A DNA stretch of 61,838 nt from Bradyrhizobium lablabi (GTDB taxonomy: Bacteria; Pseudomonadota; Alphaproteobacteria; Rhizobiales; Xanthobacteraceae). A model generated the notes under the pieces. That model was not told the DNA's origin. It saw only the letters and a list, made by a program, of their open reading frames with translations, and searched no databases. The DNA is taken from contig NZ_LLYB01000060.1 of the NCBI RefSeq assembly GCF_001440475.1, positions 84,146 through 145,983 on the forward strand, given 5' to 3'. Position numbers and translations under genes: made by a program. This document shows, piece after piece, positions 55,472-61,838 of this stretch; within the stretch, counting starts at the first letter, position 1; every line of letters begins with the position of its first letter.

Positions 55472-57118
55472 TCACGCCGGCCCGGCCGGCACATCCGAAA
55501 AACGCGTCAGCCACGCCACCGGGCCGATGCTGGCGGCGACGATCAGCAGCGCGGCGAGCGCGCCTTCCTCAAAGCTTCCGCGGCTGGCGTATTGGTAGAT
55601 CGAGGTCGCCAGCGTGTCGACGTTGAGCGGCCGCAACAGCAGCGTCGCTGGCAATTCCTTCAGGCAATCGACGAACACCACGATAACAGCGCCAAGCATG
55701 GCGGGGCGCAGCAGCGGCAGGTGGATCAGCCGCATCGTCGTGGTCTGGCCGGCGCCGACCGCGCGTGCGCTGTCGTCATAGTCGCGCGGGATCCGCTCGA
55801 ACCCTGCCTTGATGAATCCGGTCGGCACCGCCAGAAACCGGATCACATAGGCGATCACCACGGCAGCGCCCGAGCCGACAATGATCAGTCCCGGCAGCGA
55901 TCGTCCGAGCCAGCCGGCTAACGCGTTGATCGCGTTGTCGATGGCGAGCACCGGCGCGAGTAGGCCGAGCGCCAGCACCAGCCCCGGCAGCGTGTAGCCC
56001 AGTTGCGCGATGTTCATCGCGACGAAGCGCAGCGTCGTCGACCGCCAGCGCCAGGCCAGAATCGTGGCAAAGCCGAGCAGCAGCGCCGTTGTCGTGGCAA
56101 GGCTTGCGAACGCGATCGAGTTGAAGGCGTCGCGCCACAACGCCATGTCGAAATTCGCAAACAGCCCGCGCTTGAAACTCTGATGCGCGAGGTACAAGAG
56201 CGGCACCAGAAATCCGAGGCAAAGTGGCAGCAGGCAGGCCGCCAATGCGCAGGCGCCCTTGATACCGGTGAGCTTCGTCCGCTGCGTCAGCCGCGGGCTT
56301 TCGGCGGAAAATTCCGTCGTGACATTGCGCCGGCCGTAACGCTCGATCGCGATAAGCCCGGCCACGATCGCCAGCATGAAGCAGGACAATTGCGCGGCGC
56401 CGGCCAGGCTGCCGCGGTTGAGCCAGGTCGTGAACACCGACACGGTGAGTGTGCGGACGCCGAGATATTCGCTGGCGCCGATGTCGTTCAGCGTTTCCAG
56501 CGACACCAGGGCCGTGCCGACCGCCAGCGCGGGGCGGGCCATCGGCAGCGAGATACGCCAGAAGGTGGTCCAGCGGCCGGCGCCCAGCGTCTTTGCGGCT
56601 TCCGCGAACTCCGCGCTCTGGAATTGAAACATCGTGCGCGCCGACAGATAGACGTAGGGGTAGAGCACCAGCGCGATCACGATGATGGCGCCGGGCAGCG
56701 AGCGCAGATTGGGCAGCATGCGCACCGCGTCCGGCAGCGGCAGCCAGAACGAAAGCGTCTTGTGGATCAGGCCCAGCGGCTCGAACAGGTCGACATAGAC
56801 GTAAGCGGCGAGATAGGTCGGGATCGCCAGCGGCAGCGGCAGCAGCCACAGCAGCATCTGCCGGCCGCGGAATTCATGCAGCGATACCGTCCACGCCGTG
56901 CCGGTGCCGATCGCCAGCGACAAGGCGGCGACGCCGCCGAGCAGCAGCGTGGTGTCGAGGAGGGTGGCCGGCAGCACGTAGTCGATCAGGTGCCGCCAGA
57001 TATCCGGTGCCGGCTGCAGCGCGAGGACAATGATGGAAATGACGGGAGCCGCGACAAGGATAGCGGTCGCGACCGCAATCGCTGCCGCGACGCGGCCCGA
57101 GCGCGTGGCGGGATTCAC
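55472..57118 (-). CDS. fbpB: Iron(III) ABC transporter permease (FbpB type)
   Basis: A 548-residue fused permease, starting at GTG, with two permease domains and about twelve membrane segments. EAA-type loops are EFAEAAKTLGAGRWTTFWRISLPM and DYDDSARAVGAGQTTTMRLIHLP. This double length is typical of FbpB/SfuB ferric permeases. It lies 203 bp downstream of the binding-protein gene, with a repeat between them. No FbpC ATPase gene was found nearby. Confidence 0.9.
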   Translation of the reverse strand: MNPATRSGRVAAAIAVATAILVAAPVISIIVLALQPAPDIWRHLIDYVLPATLLDTTLLLGGVAALSLAIGTGTAWTVSLHEFRGRQMLLWLLPLPLAIPTYLAAYVYVDLFEPLGLIHKTLSFWLPLPDAVRMLPNLRSLPGAIIVIALVLYPYVYLSARTMFQFQSAEFAEAAKTLGAGRWTTFWRISLPMARPALAVGTALVSLETLNDIGASEYLGVRTLTVSVFTTWLNRGSLAGAAQLSCFMLAIVAGLIAIERYGRRNVTTEFSAESPRLTQRTKLTGIKGACALAACLLPLCLGFLVPLLYLAHQSFKRGLFANFDMALWRDAFNSIAFASLATTTALLLGFATILAWRWRSTTLRFVAMNIAQLGYTLPGLVLALGLLAPVLAIDNAINALAGWLGRSLPGLIIVGSGAAVVIAYVIRFLAVPTGFIKAGFERIPRDYDDSARAVGAGQTTTMRLIHLPLLRPAMLGAVIVVFVDCLKELPATLLLRPLNVDTLATSIYQYASRGSFEEGALAALLIVAASIGPVAWLTRFSDVPAGPA

Positions 57119-57160
57119 GTCGACACACGAAGCGAGTTAAAGCCTCTCGGCTTGTTCAGG

Positions 57161-57266
57161 CGGGCTCCCTCCCTCGTGACGGAGGGTGGGGAAGAGGGGT
57201 AGCCAAGAAGGGCGCCGCCGTTGCGGCTTGCCCCTCTCTCCAACCCTCCCCCGCAAGGGGGGAGGG
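57161..57266. repeat. Palindromic intergenic repeat, C/G-rich family (copy 3)
   Basis: GGGCTCCCTCCCTCG at the left and CCCTCCCCCGCAAGGGGGGA at the right. Read in reverse it resembles the element between ureB and ureC. It lies between the two iron-importer genes. Confidence 0.7.
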
Positions 57267-57321
57267 AACACAGTTGTGTGCAGGGCGCGATCACGGGTCT
57301 AATGCTTCGCCCACACTGCGA

Positions 57322-58347
57322 TCAATTATCGAAGCCGACCTTGTCGACCAGCGTTGAGGCCGCCTTGCGGTTGGCGACGATCTTGGCGATCGGCATCGGA
57401 TCGGCGGTGAGCTTGCCATAGCCCGCGATCGTCGGGTTGACGGCGACGCCGGCGCGGATCGGGTATTCGTAGTTGGAATCGGCGTAGATCTGCTGCGCCT
57501 TCTCACCCGCAAGCCACTCGATCAGCTTGACGCCGTTGGCCTTGTTCGGCGCGTGCTTGGCCAGCAGCACGCCGGAGAGATTGACGTGGGTGCCGCCGCC
57601 CTCGAACGTCGGCAGGATCACCTTGGTGGCTTCCGCCCACGGCTTCTTCTCGGGATCGTTGTTCATCATCAGCGCCCAGTAATAGGTATTGCCGATGCCG
57701 ATGTCGCATTTGCCGGCCGCGACGTCGCGCGCCGCTTCGCGGTCGCCGCCCGACGGCTTCTGCGCCAGATTGGCCTTCACGCCCTTGAGCCATTCCTCGG
57801 CCTTGGCCTCGCCGTGCTTGGCCACATAGGCCGCGAACAGGCCGTTGTTGTAGATGTGCTGGCCGGAACGGATGCAGATCTTGCCCTTCCACTTCGGGTC
57901 GGCGAGCTCTTCATAGGTGATTTTGTCCTGCTTGACGCGGTCCTTCGAGGCGTAGATCACGCGCGCGCGCATGGAGATGCCGGCCCACTGGCCGTCCGGA
58001 TCGCGATATTGCGCCGGCACGATCTCGTCGAGCACCACCGACTTGATCGGTTGGGTAACGCCGGCCTGCACGGCGTCGTCGAGGCGGCCGAGATCGACCG
58101 TGAGCAGCACGTCGGCGGGGCTGTTGGCGCCCTCGGCCTTCATCCGCTGCTCGAGACCCGAGCTTGCCGAGACCACGTTGACCTTGATGCCGGTGTCCTT
58201 GGTGAAGGCGTCGAACAACGGCTGGATCAGCTTGGTTTCGCGATAGGTGTAGACATTGACCTCGCCGTCGGCGGACGCCGTCGAGGCTCCGAACGCGGTG
58301 AAATAGAGCAACGCCGCGGTTGCGGCGGTAGCGCGAAAATTCATCAT
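57322..58347 (-). CDS. fbpA: Iron(III) ABC transporter substrate-binding protein (FbpA type)
   Basis: A 341-residue periplasmic protein. Signal peptide ends near STASA, then DGEVNVYTYRETKLIQPLF. DVLLTVDLGRLDDAVQAG and KGKICIRSGQHIYN are typical, and NTYYWALMMNN carries the adjacent Tyr pair that binds ferric ion. It captures ferric iron for FbpB. Two Irr-like boxes lie 92-131 bp upstream of the start. Confidence 0.94.
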   Translation of the reverse strand: MMNFRATAATAALLYFTAFGASTASADGEVNVYTYRETKLIQPLFDAFTKDTGIKVNVVSASSGLEQRMKAEGANSPADVLLTVDLGRLDDAVQAGVTQPIKSVVLDEIVPAQYRDPDGQWAGISMRARVIYASKDRVKQDKITYEELADPKWKGKICIRSGQHIYNNGLFAAYVAKHGEAKAEEWLKGVKANLAQKPSGGDREAARDVAAGKCDIGIGNTYYWALMMNNDPEKKPWAEATKVILPTFEGGGTHVNLSGVLLAKHAPNKANGVKLIEWLAGEKAQQIYADSNYEYPIRAGVAVNPTIAGYGKLTADPMPIAKIVANRKAASTLVDKVGFDN

Positions 58348-58438
58348 GAGAGCTGCCCGACAAAGCTGGTGGAGATGCCGGTTTCAGTAGCGCAGCAGCC
58401 ACGACGGCGTCAGCGACTGTATGTCGCGAACGGCTTCA

Positions 58439-58478
58439 TTTAGAGCGATTCCAGATCGTAATTTAGAGTGATTCCAAA
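58439..58478. promoter_or_regulatory. Tandem Irr/ICE-like iron boxes upstream of fbpA
   Basis: TTTAGAGCGATTCCAGA (58439-58455) and TTTAGAGTGATTCCAAA (58462-58478), 23 bp apart. Both resemble the iron control element TTTAGAA-N3-TTCTAAA bound by Irr in rhizobia. Confidence 0.65.
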
Positions 58479-58510
58479 TGGGGCGCGGCTCTCACGCGAC
58501 CTGCCGGTAA

Positions 58511-59467
58511 TCAACGGAGACGGTCGAAATCAACGGCAGCTATGTTGCCACCGCTGACGACGACAGCAACCCGTTCGCCCGAGGCGGGCTTGTAGGCGCC
58601 GGACAGGATCGCGGAGAATGCGGCTGCTCCGCCAGGCTCGGCCACAATGCGCAAGGCGCGCCAAAGCGTCGCCTGTGCGTCGGCAATCGCGGCGTCGGAG
58701 ACCAGCACCGTTCGTGGCGCGTATTTCCGGACAATCGGAAAGACCCTTTCACCGACGCGCCGTGGCGCCAGCGAATCCGCCGCCAGACCGCCGGCCTCCG
58801 CATCGATCGGATGGCCGGCTTCAAAGGCTTTGGTCAGCGTGGGCGATGCCAGTGGTTCGACGCCAATCACCTTGATGCGGCCGGCGTACCAGGCGGCGAT
58901 GCCAGCGACCAGTCCGCCGCCGCCGACCGACACCAGCACTGTATCGATCTCCGGTGCTTGATCTGCGAGTTCAAGGCCGACCGTTCCCTGTCCCATGATG
59001 GTTTCGTTCTGATCGAAGGCCGGCACCGGCAATGCGCCGGTTTGTTGGGCCCATGCCTCGCTTGCTGCGAGCGCATCCGAATAGCGGTCGCCCTCGATCG
59101 CAAGATCGGCGCCGTAGTCGCGGATGCGCTGCACCTTGGCCGGTGACGAGATGCTGGGAACGAAGATCTTGGCCGGCTTGCCGAGTTTCATCGCCGCATA
59201 GGCGACGGCCGCGCCATGGTTGCCTCCCGATGCCGCGACGACGCCGGCCGGCGGCACCTCGCGTGTCAGCAAATTGGCGAAAGCGCCGCGCGCCTTGAAC
59301 GAGCCGGAATGCTGCAGAAGCTCGAGCTTGAGCGTCAGCATATGGCCGGGCAGGCCGAACTCGGCGCCGTTGACCTCGACGATCGGCGTCCGGCGGATGA
59401 AGGGCCGGATCAGCCGGTCGCATTGGGCGATCGTCTCGGAGGTGACGGCATCGACCGGCGCTTTCAT
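58511..59467 (-). CDS. Threonine/serine dehydratase-like PLP enzyme
   Basis: A 318-residue fold-type II PLP enzyme. The Schiff-base Lys is in HSGSFKARGAF, followed by the SGGNHG loop and the phosphate-binding SVGGGGLVAG. It has no C-terminal regulatory ACT domain, which fits catabolic or racemase-like members. Substrate could be threonine, serine or 3-hydroxyaspartate. Divergent from the ArsR-type regulator 56 bp away, which likely controls it. Confidence 0.88.
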   Translation of the reverse strand: MKAPVDAVTSETIAQCDRLIRPFIRRTPIVEVNGAEFGLPGHMLTLKLELLQHSGSFKARGAFANLLTREVPPAGVVAASGGNHGAAVAYAAMKLGKPAKIFVPSISSPAKVQRIRDYGADLAIEGDRYSDALAASEAWAQQTGALPVPAFDQNETIMGQGTVGLELADQAPEIDTVLVSVGGGGLVAGIAAWYAGRIKVIGVEPLASPTLTKAFEAGHPIDAEAGGLAADSLAPRRVGERVFPIVRKYAPRTVLVSDAAIADAQATLWRALRIVAEPGGAAAFSAILSGAYKPASGERVAVVVSGGNIAAVDFDRLR

Positions 59468-59505
59468 TGCAACGTACTCCCACGGATCATTGACAGGAAT
59501 TAGTC

Positions 59506-59523
59506 ATTTAGCTAATTAGCAAT
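59506..59523. promoter_or_regulatory. Operator-like palindrome in the divergent promoter
   Basis: The perfect palindrome GCTAATTAGC (59511-59520) ends 3 bp before the regulator ATG, within the wider imperfect dyad ATTTAGCTAATTAGCAAT. It is well placed to block both divergent genes. Confidence 0.5.
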
Positions 59524-59841
59524 ATGACTTCTTTGGAAGGCAACGTCGAGTCTGCTTTTCGCGCGCTCGCCAGCGATCGCCGGCTGTTGATACTGGAGTG
59601 GCTGAAACGCCCCCGGGCGCATTTTCGCGAGCAGGTCGACGGTGATCTCGTCAAGGACGGGGTCTGCGGGGTATTGATCGCCGAGAAGCTCGGCGTCAGC
59701 CAGCCCACGGTAAGCGAGCACCTGAAAATACTGTCGCAGGCGGGGCTGCTGAGCGCCAAGCGCGTCAAGCAGTGGACGTTTTACAAGCGCGATGAAGCAC
59801 GCATCGCCAAGCTGAAGGCCGCCATGCTCGAAAGGATCTGA
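59524..59841 (+). CDS. ArsR family winged-helix regulator
   Basis: A 105-residue regulator. AFRALASDRRLLILEWLKRP and the recognition helix SQPTVSEHLKILSQAGLL are typical of ArsR/SmtB proteins, followed by KRVKQWTFYKRDEARI. A Cys is present (VKDGVCGVL), but no clear metal site. It is probably the regulator of the divergent dehydratase. Confidence 0.92.
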   Translation: MTSLEGNVESAFRALASDRRLLILEWLKRPRAHFREQVDGDLVKDGVCGVLIAEKLGVSQPTVSEHLKILSQAGLLSAKRVKQWTFYKRDEARIAKLKAAMLERI

Positions 59842-59967
59842 TGTTCGGCCATCGCCGCGCCCTGATGCGGGAATGCCGGATTTTCCTATGCTGACATTTT
59901 GAGCAGCGAAGCGCGGTTATCCGTTCGACCTTGGCATCATCCATGCCTAGTCTTGGCCGAAACGGGG

Positions 59968-60462
59968 ATGATGCAAATGCGCGCAGTGCTGGACTACTGT
60001 ACCGGAGGAACGAAGCGCGCCGTGCCGGCGGGCACGCTCGTGCTCCAGGAGGGCAGCAGGACCGGGCACCTGTACGTGCTGCTGGAAGGACGGCTGGAGG
60101 TCATCAAGGGCGATAGCGTCGTCGCGGTCCTGACCGAGCCGGGGGCGCTGCTGGGCGAAATGTCGGTCCTGCTCGAGCAGCCGCATACCGCCACCGTGCG
60201 CGCCGCCGCCGATTCCGTCGTCTACGAATTCGATGACGCCGCAGCCTTCCTGCGCGACCAGCCCGCGATGGCGCTATTGATCGCGCGCCTGCTGGCGCAG
60301 CGCCTCAACGTCGCCAACACCTATCTGGCCGACCTGATGCACCAGTATGCCGGCCAGGGCAATCATCTCTCGATGGTCGGCGAACTCCTGCAGAGCATGA
60401 TCAACCTGCCACCGACGCAGGTCTCGCCAGGCTCGGATCGGCAATCCGACCCAAGGATTTGA
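59968..60462 (+). CDS. Cyclic-nucleotide-binding-domain protein without HTH
   Basis: A 164-residue protein with a single Crp-like domain: VPAGTLVLQEGSRTGHLYVLLEG, then EPGALLGEMSVLLEQPHTATVRA, the phosphate-binding cassette. No DNA-binding domain follows; the C-terminus is helical and Met-rich (MHQYAGQGNHLSMVGELLQSM). Start chosen at ATG 59968; TTG 59899 is less likely. Its last 62 bp overlap the end of the convergent phosphoesterase gene. Confidence 0.8.
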   Translation: MMQMRAVLDYCTGGTKRAVPAGTLVLQEGSRTGHLYVLLEGRLEVIKGDSVVAVLTEPGALLGEMSVLLEQPHTATVRAAADSVVYEFDDAAAFLRDQPAMALLIARLLAQRLNVANTYLADLMHQYAGQGNHLSMVGELLQSMINLPPTQVSPGSDRQSDPRI

Positions 60463-61228
60463 GCCACGCTGGAACGATCGTGACCGGCGCGGCCGGCCGC
60501 TGCAGCGGCGCCGTGAGATCGATGCAGTGCGCCTCGCCCGCCGGCAGCCAGAACGCCGTGCCCGCATCGAGATCGAGCACGATATAGACCGGCGGACGAC
60601 CCGGCTGCAGCCCCGCGTTGAACACCCAGGTCGAGCCGAGCCGGTCGAACCACGAACCATCCGAAATGAACGGCGACTGATGCACGTGGCCCGAGATCAC
60701 CATCGACGGCTGGTGTTGCGCGATCCATTGCACCAGTTCGACATCGCCGAAGAACCGCTTGCCGCCCCAGCTCGTCGGCGAGTTCGCCGGCGGCGCGTGA
60801 TGCACCCAGATCCAGCGTGGCGCCCGCTCGGCCGCGGCGTCGCGCAGCTGGGTTTCGATACGGCTCTTGACCAGCGGCCCGTCCCACCACGGACACACCG
60901 TAAACAGCGTGTCACCGATGGTCAGGCTATCGCCGTCGCAGGCGATGCCGAGCTCGCTGATATCGCCGACCCAGCGCGCGATCTTCTCGCCTTCCGCGCT
61001 GCGGTCGTCGAGATCGTGATTGCCCGAGCAGAGGATGACGCGCGTCGTTTGCGACAGCAGCGACAGGTATTTTTTCACCACCAGAATCTGTGCGCGGAAA
61101 TCGACGAACGATCCGATGTCGAGCGCATCGCCGGCGAAAATGACGACGTCGAATTGCGGAGCTGCCGCCAGCAGCCAGTCGAACTGCGGCAATGAATAAT
61201 GCAAATCGGCAACGACAAGGCATCGCAT
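60401..61228 (-). CDS. Calcineurin-like metallophosphoesterase
   Basis: A 275-residue phosphoesterase. Metal motifs: DLHYSLPQFD near the N-terminus, GDALD, GNHDLDD, HHAPP and GHVHQSPF. This set fits the cAMP/nucleotide or Ser/Thr-type phosphoesterase group. The substrate is unknown. Its 3' end overlaps the cNMP-domain gene, and the joint presence hints at cyclic nucleotide signalling, which is inference. Confidence 0.88.
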   Translation of the reverse strand: MRCLVVADLHYSLPQFDWLLAAAPQFDVVIFAGDALDIGSFVDFRAQILVVKKYLSLLSQTTRVILCSGNHDLDDRSAEGEKIARWVGDISELGIACDGDSLTIGDTLFTVCPWWDGPLVKSRIETQLRDAAAERAPRWIWVHHAPPANSPTSWGGKRFFGDVELVQWIAQHQPSMVISGHVHQSPFISDGSWFDRLGSTWVFNAGLQPGRPPVYIVLDLDAGTAFWLPAGEAHCIDLTAPLQRPAAPVTIVPAWLKSLGRIADPSLARPASVAG

Positions 61229-61520
61229 AATGATTCAAATCCAAAAATGCCCGGGAAAGAGGCGATCCGCAGGCGGATGCATTCAGGCATAGTGGATTCG
61301 AGCAAGAATTGTGCCGGTCGCGACCTCAAATGGGGATTCATCGCCCCCTGGAAGGATCAGGGCGCATACCCATAAATCGAGCTTGATGGCTACTCGATGT
61401 CCGACATTCGCGGATAGCGGACCAAATTCTGCATCACAGCGAACGACGCTAAGTGCCAACAACGGAACTCGCGCTTGTTCGATCATCTCGTCCCAACGGG
61501 CGAGCATCTTTCTGCGATGG
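61229..61520. other. Gene-free stretch
   Basis: 292 bp between the phosphoesterase start and the end of the partial TPR gene. Open frames cross it on both strands, but none shows a recognised family or a good start. Promoter for the phosphoesterase expected near 61230-61300. Confidence 0.35.
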
Positions 61521-61838
61521 TCATTCGGGCAGCCCGGCTTGCCGCAATCCTTCTTCGTATCGCGAGAGGTCTTCGGCACGCCGAATAGGGGGGAGCACGT
61601 CTTTGAGAGTGGAAATACGTAGCGCGGGATTGAGTTGCCGCAGCCGAGCCATGGCATTGTGTGCTTGCTCCGGCCGTCCGGCCATTGCATTGCTAACGGC
61701 GGCGATGCGTAAACCAGGTTGATAGTCCGGACTGTCCTGCAATGCCATTGCCGCCCATGACACAGCTTCGTCATAGCGGCCCAGGAAGAAATGTGCATAC
61801 GCGGTCCCGCCTCGCATTCTTGTTACCCACGGATCGAG
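61521..61838 (-). CDS. C-terminal part of a TPR protein, probably a class III cyclase (partial)
   Basis: The frame is open to the right edge, so only the last 105 residues are seen. AYAHFFLGRYDEAVSWAAMA, GLRIAAVSNAMAGRPEQAHN and MARLRQLNPALRISTLKDVL, with SRYEEGLRQAGLP at the end, are typical of the TPR tail of rhizobial adenylate cyclase-like proteins. The catalytic part would lie outside the window. Confidence 0.75.
   Translation of the reverse strand, partial: LDPWVTRMRGGTAYAHFFLGRYDEAVSWAAMALQDSPDYQPGLRIAAVSNAMAGRPEQAHNAMARLRQLNPALRISTLKDVLPPIRRAEDLSRYEEGLRQAGLPE

Noticed and set aside
56003..57202. 399-codon plus-strand frame opposite fbpB
   Set aside because: Arg/Gln/His-rich shadow frame; the minus-strand gene has complete permease motifs.

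Overview
The window is high-GC chromosomal DNA of an alphaproteobacterium, most likely Bradyrhizobium or a close relative in the Nitrobacteraceae. The signs are an alphaproteobacterial Tad/Cpa pilus locus, a PhyR-NepR-EcfG general stress response locus, an Irr-type iron box, a urea transporter/urease operon of rhizobial layout, many HWE-type kinases and cyclases, and short palindromic intergenic repeats. No rRNA, tRNA, CRISPR array, phage or intact insertion sequence was seen.

Layout. (1) 1-5140, minus strand: flp pilin, cpaA, cpaB, cpaC, cpaD and a partial cpaE of a Tad pilus. (2) 5447-9690, plus: two near-identical membrane di-iron hydroxylases (sterol desaturase family) flanking a polytopic GT-C-like protein and an OafA-type acyltransferase. 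(3) 9827-11618, plus: more Tad parts (a secretin N-domain protein and two TadE-like pseudopilins). (4) 11755-14007, minus: cold-shock protein, IF-1 and a DEAD-box helicase. (5) 14463-26525, plus: a sigma-54 promoter, then urtABCDE, ureDABC, two small ABM-fold proteins and ureEFG. (6) 26764-30747: an HWE-family sensor kinase, a 27-residue peptide, then ecfG and nepR divergent from phyR. (7) 30901-35324: a DUF808 protein, a NYN-domain protein, a candidate small RNA, and EamA and MFS transporters. (8) 35711-42893: a tightly packed five-gene operon with two paralogous proteins of unknown function, a DyP peroxidase, a catalase-like haem protein and a cyclase-ATPase-TPR regulator. (9) 42914-50043: a GAF-HWE kinase, a small exported protein, a sugar-type ABC importer without its ATPase, an acyltransferase and a DUF2934 protein. 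(10) 50123-53062: small unknown genes, one frameshifted, and an AsmA-family protein. (11) 53329-61838: a CoA-transferase pair, a GNAT protein, an iron(III) importer behind tandem Irr-like boxes, a PLP dehydratase facing an ArsR regulator, a cNMP-domain protein overlapping a phosphoesterase, and a partial TPR gene.

How the parts work together. Urea enters through UrtABCDE and is hydrolysed by UreABC, with UreDEFG inserting nickel. The sigma-54 promoter indicates nitrogen control of the set. PhyR, NepR and EcfG form the partner-switching stress circuit, and the adjacent kinase may feed it, although its ATP-binding N-box is degenerate. The best candidate for an undescribed system is the haem/peroxide operon at 35711-42893. 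Its two unknown proteins are homologous to each other, and its last three genes overlap by four bases each, placing a peroxidase, a catalase-like protein and a cyclase/ATPase regulator under coupled translation.
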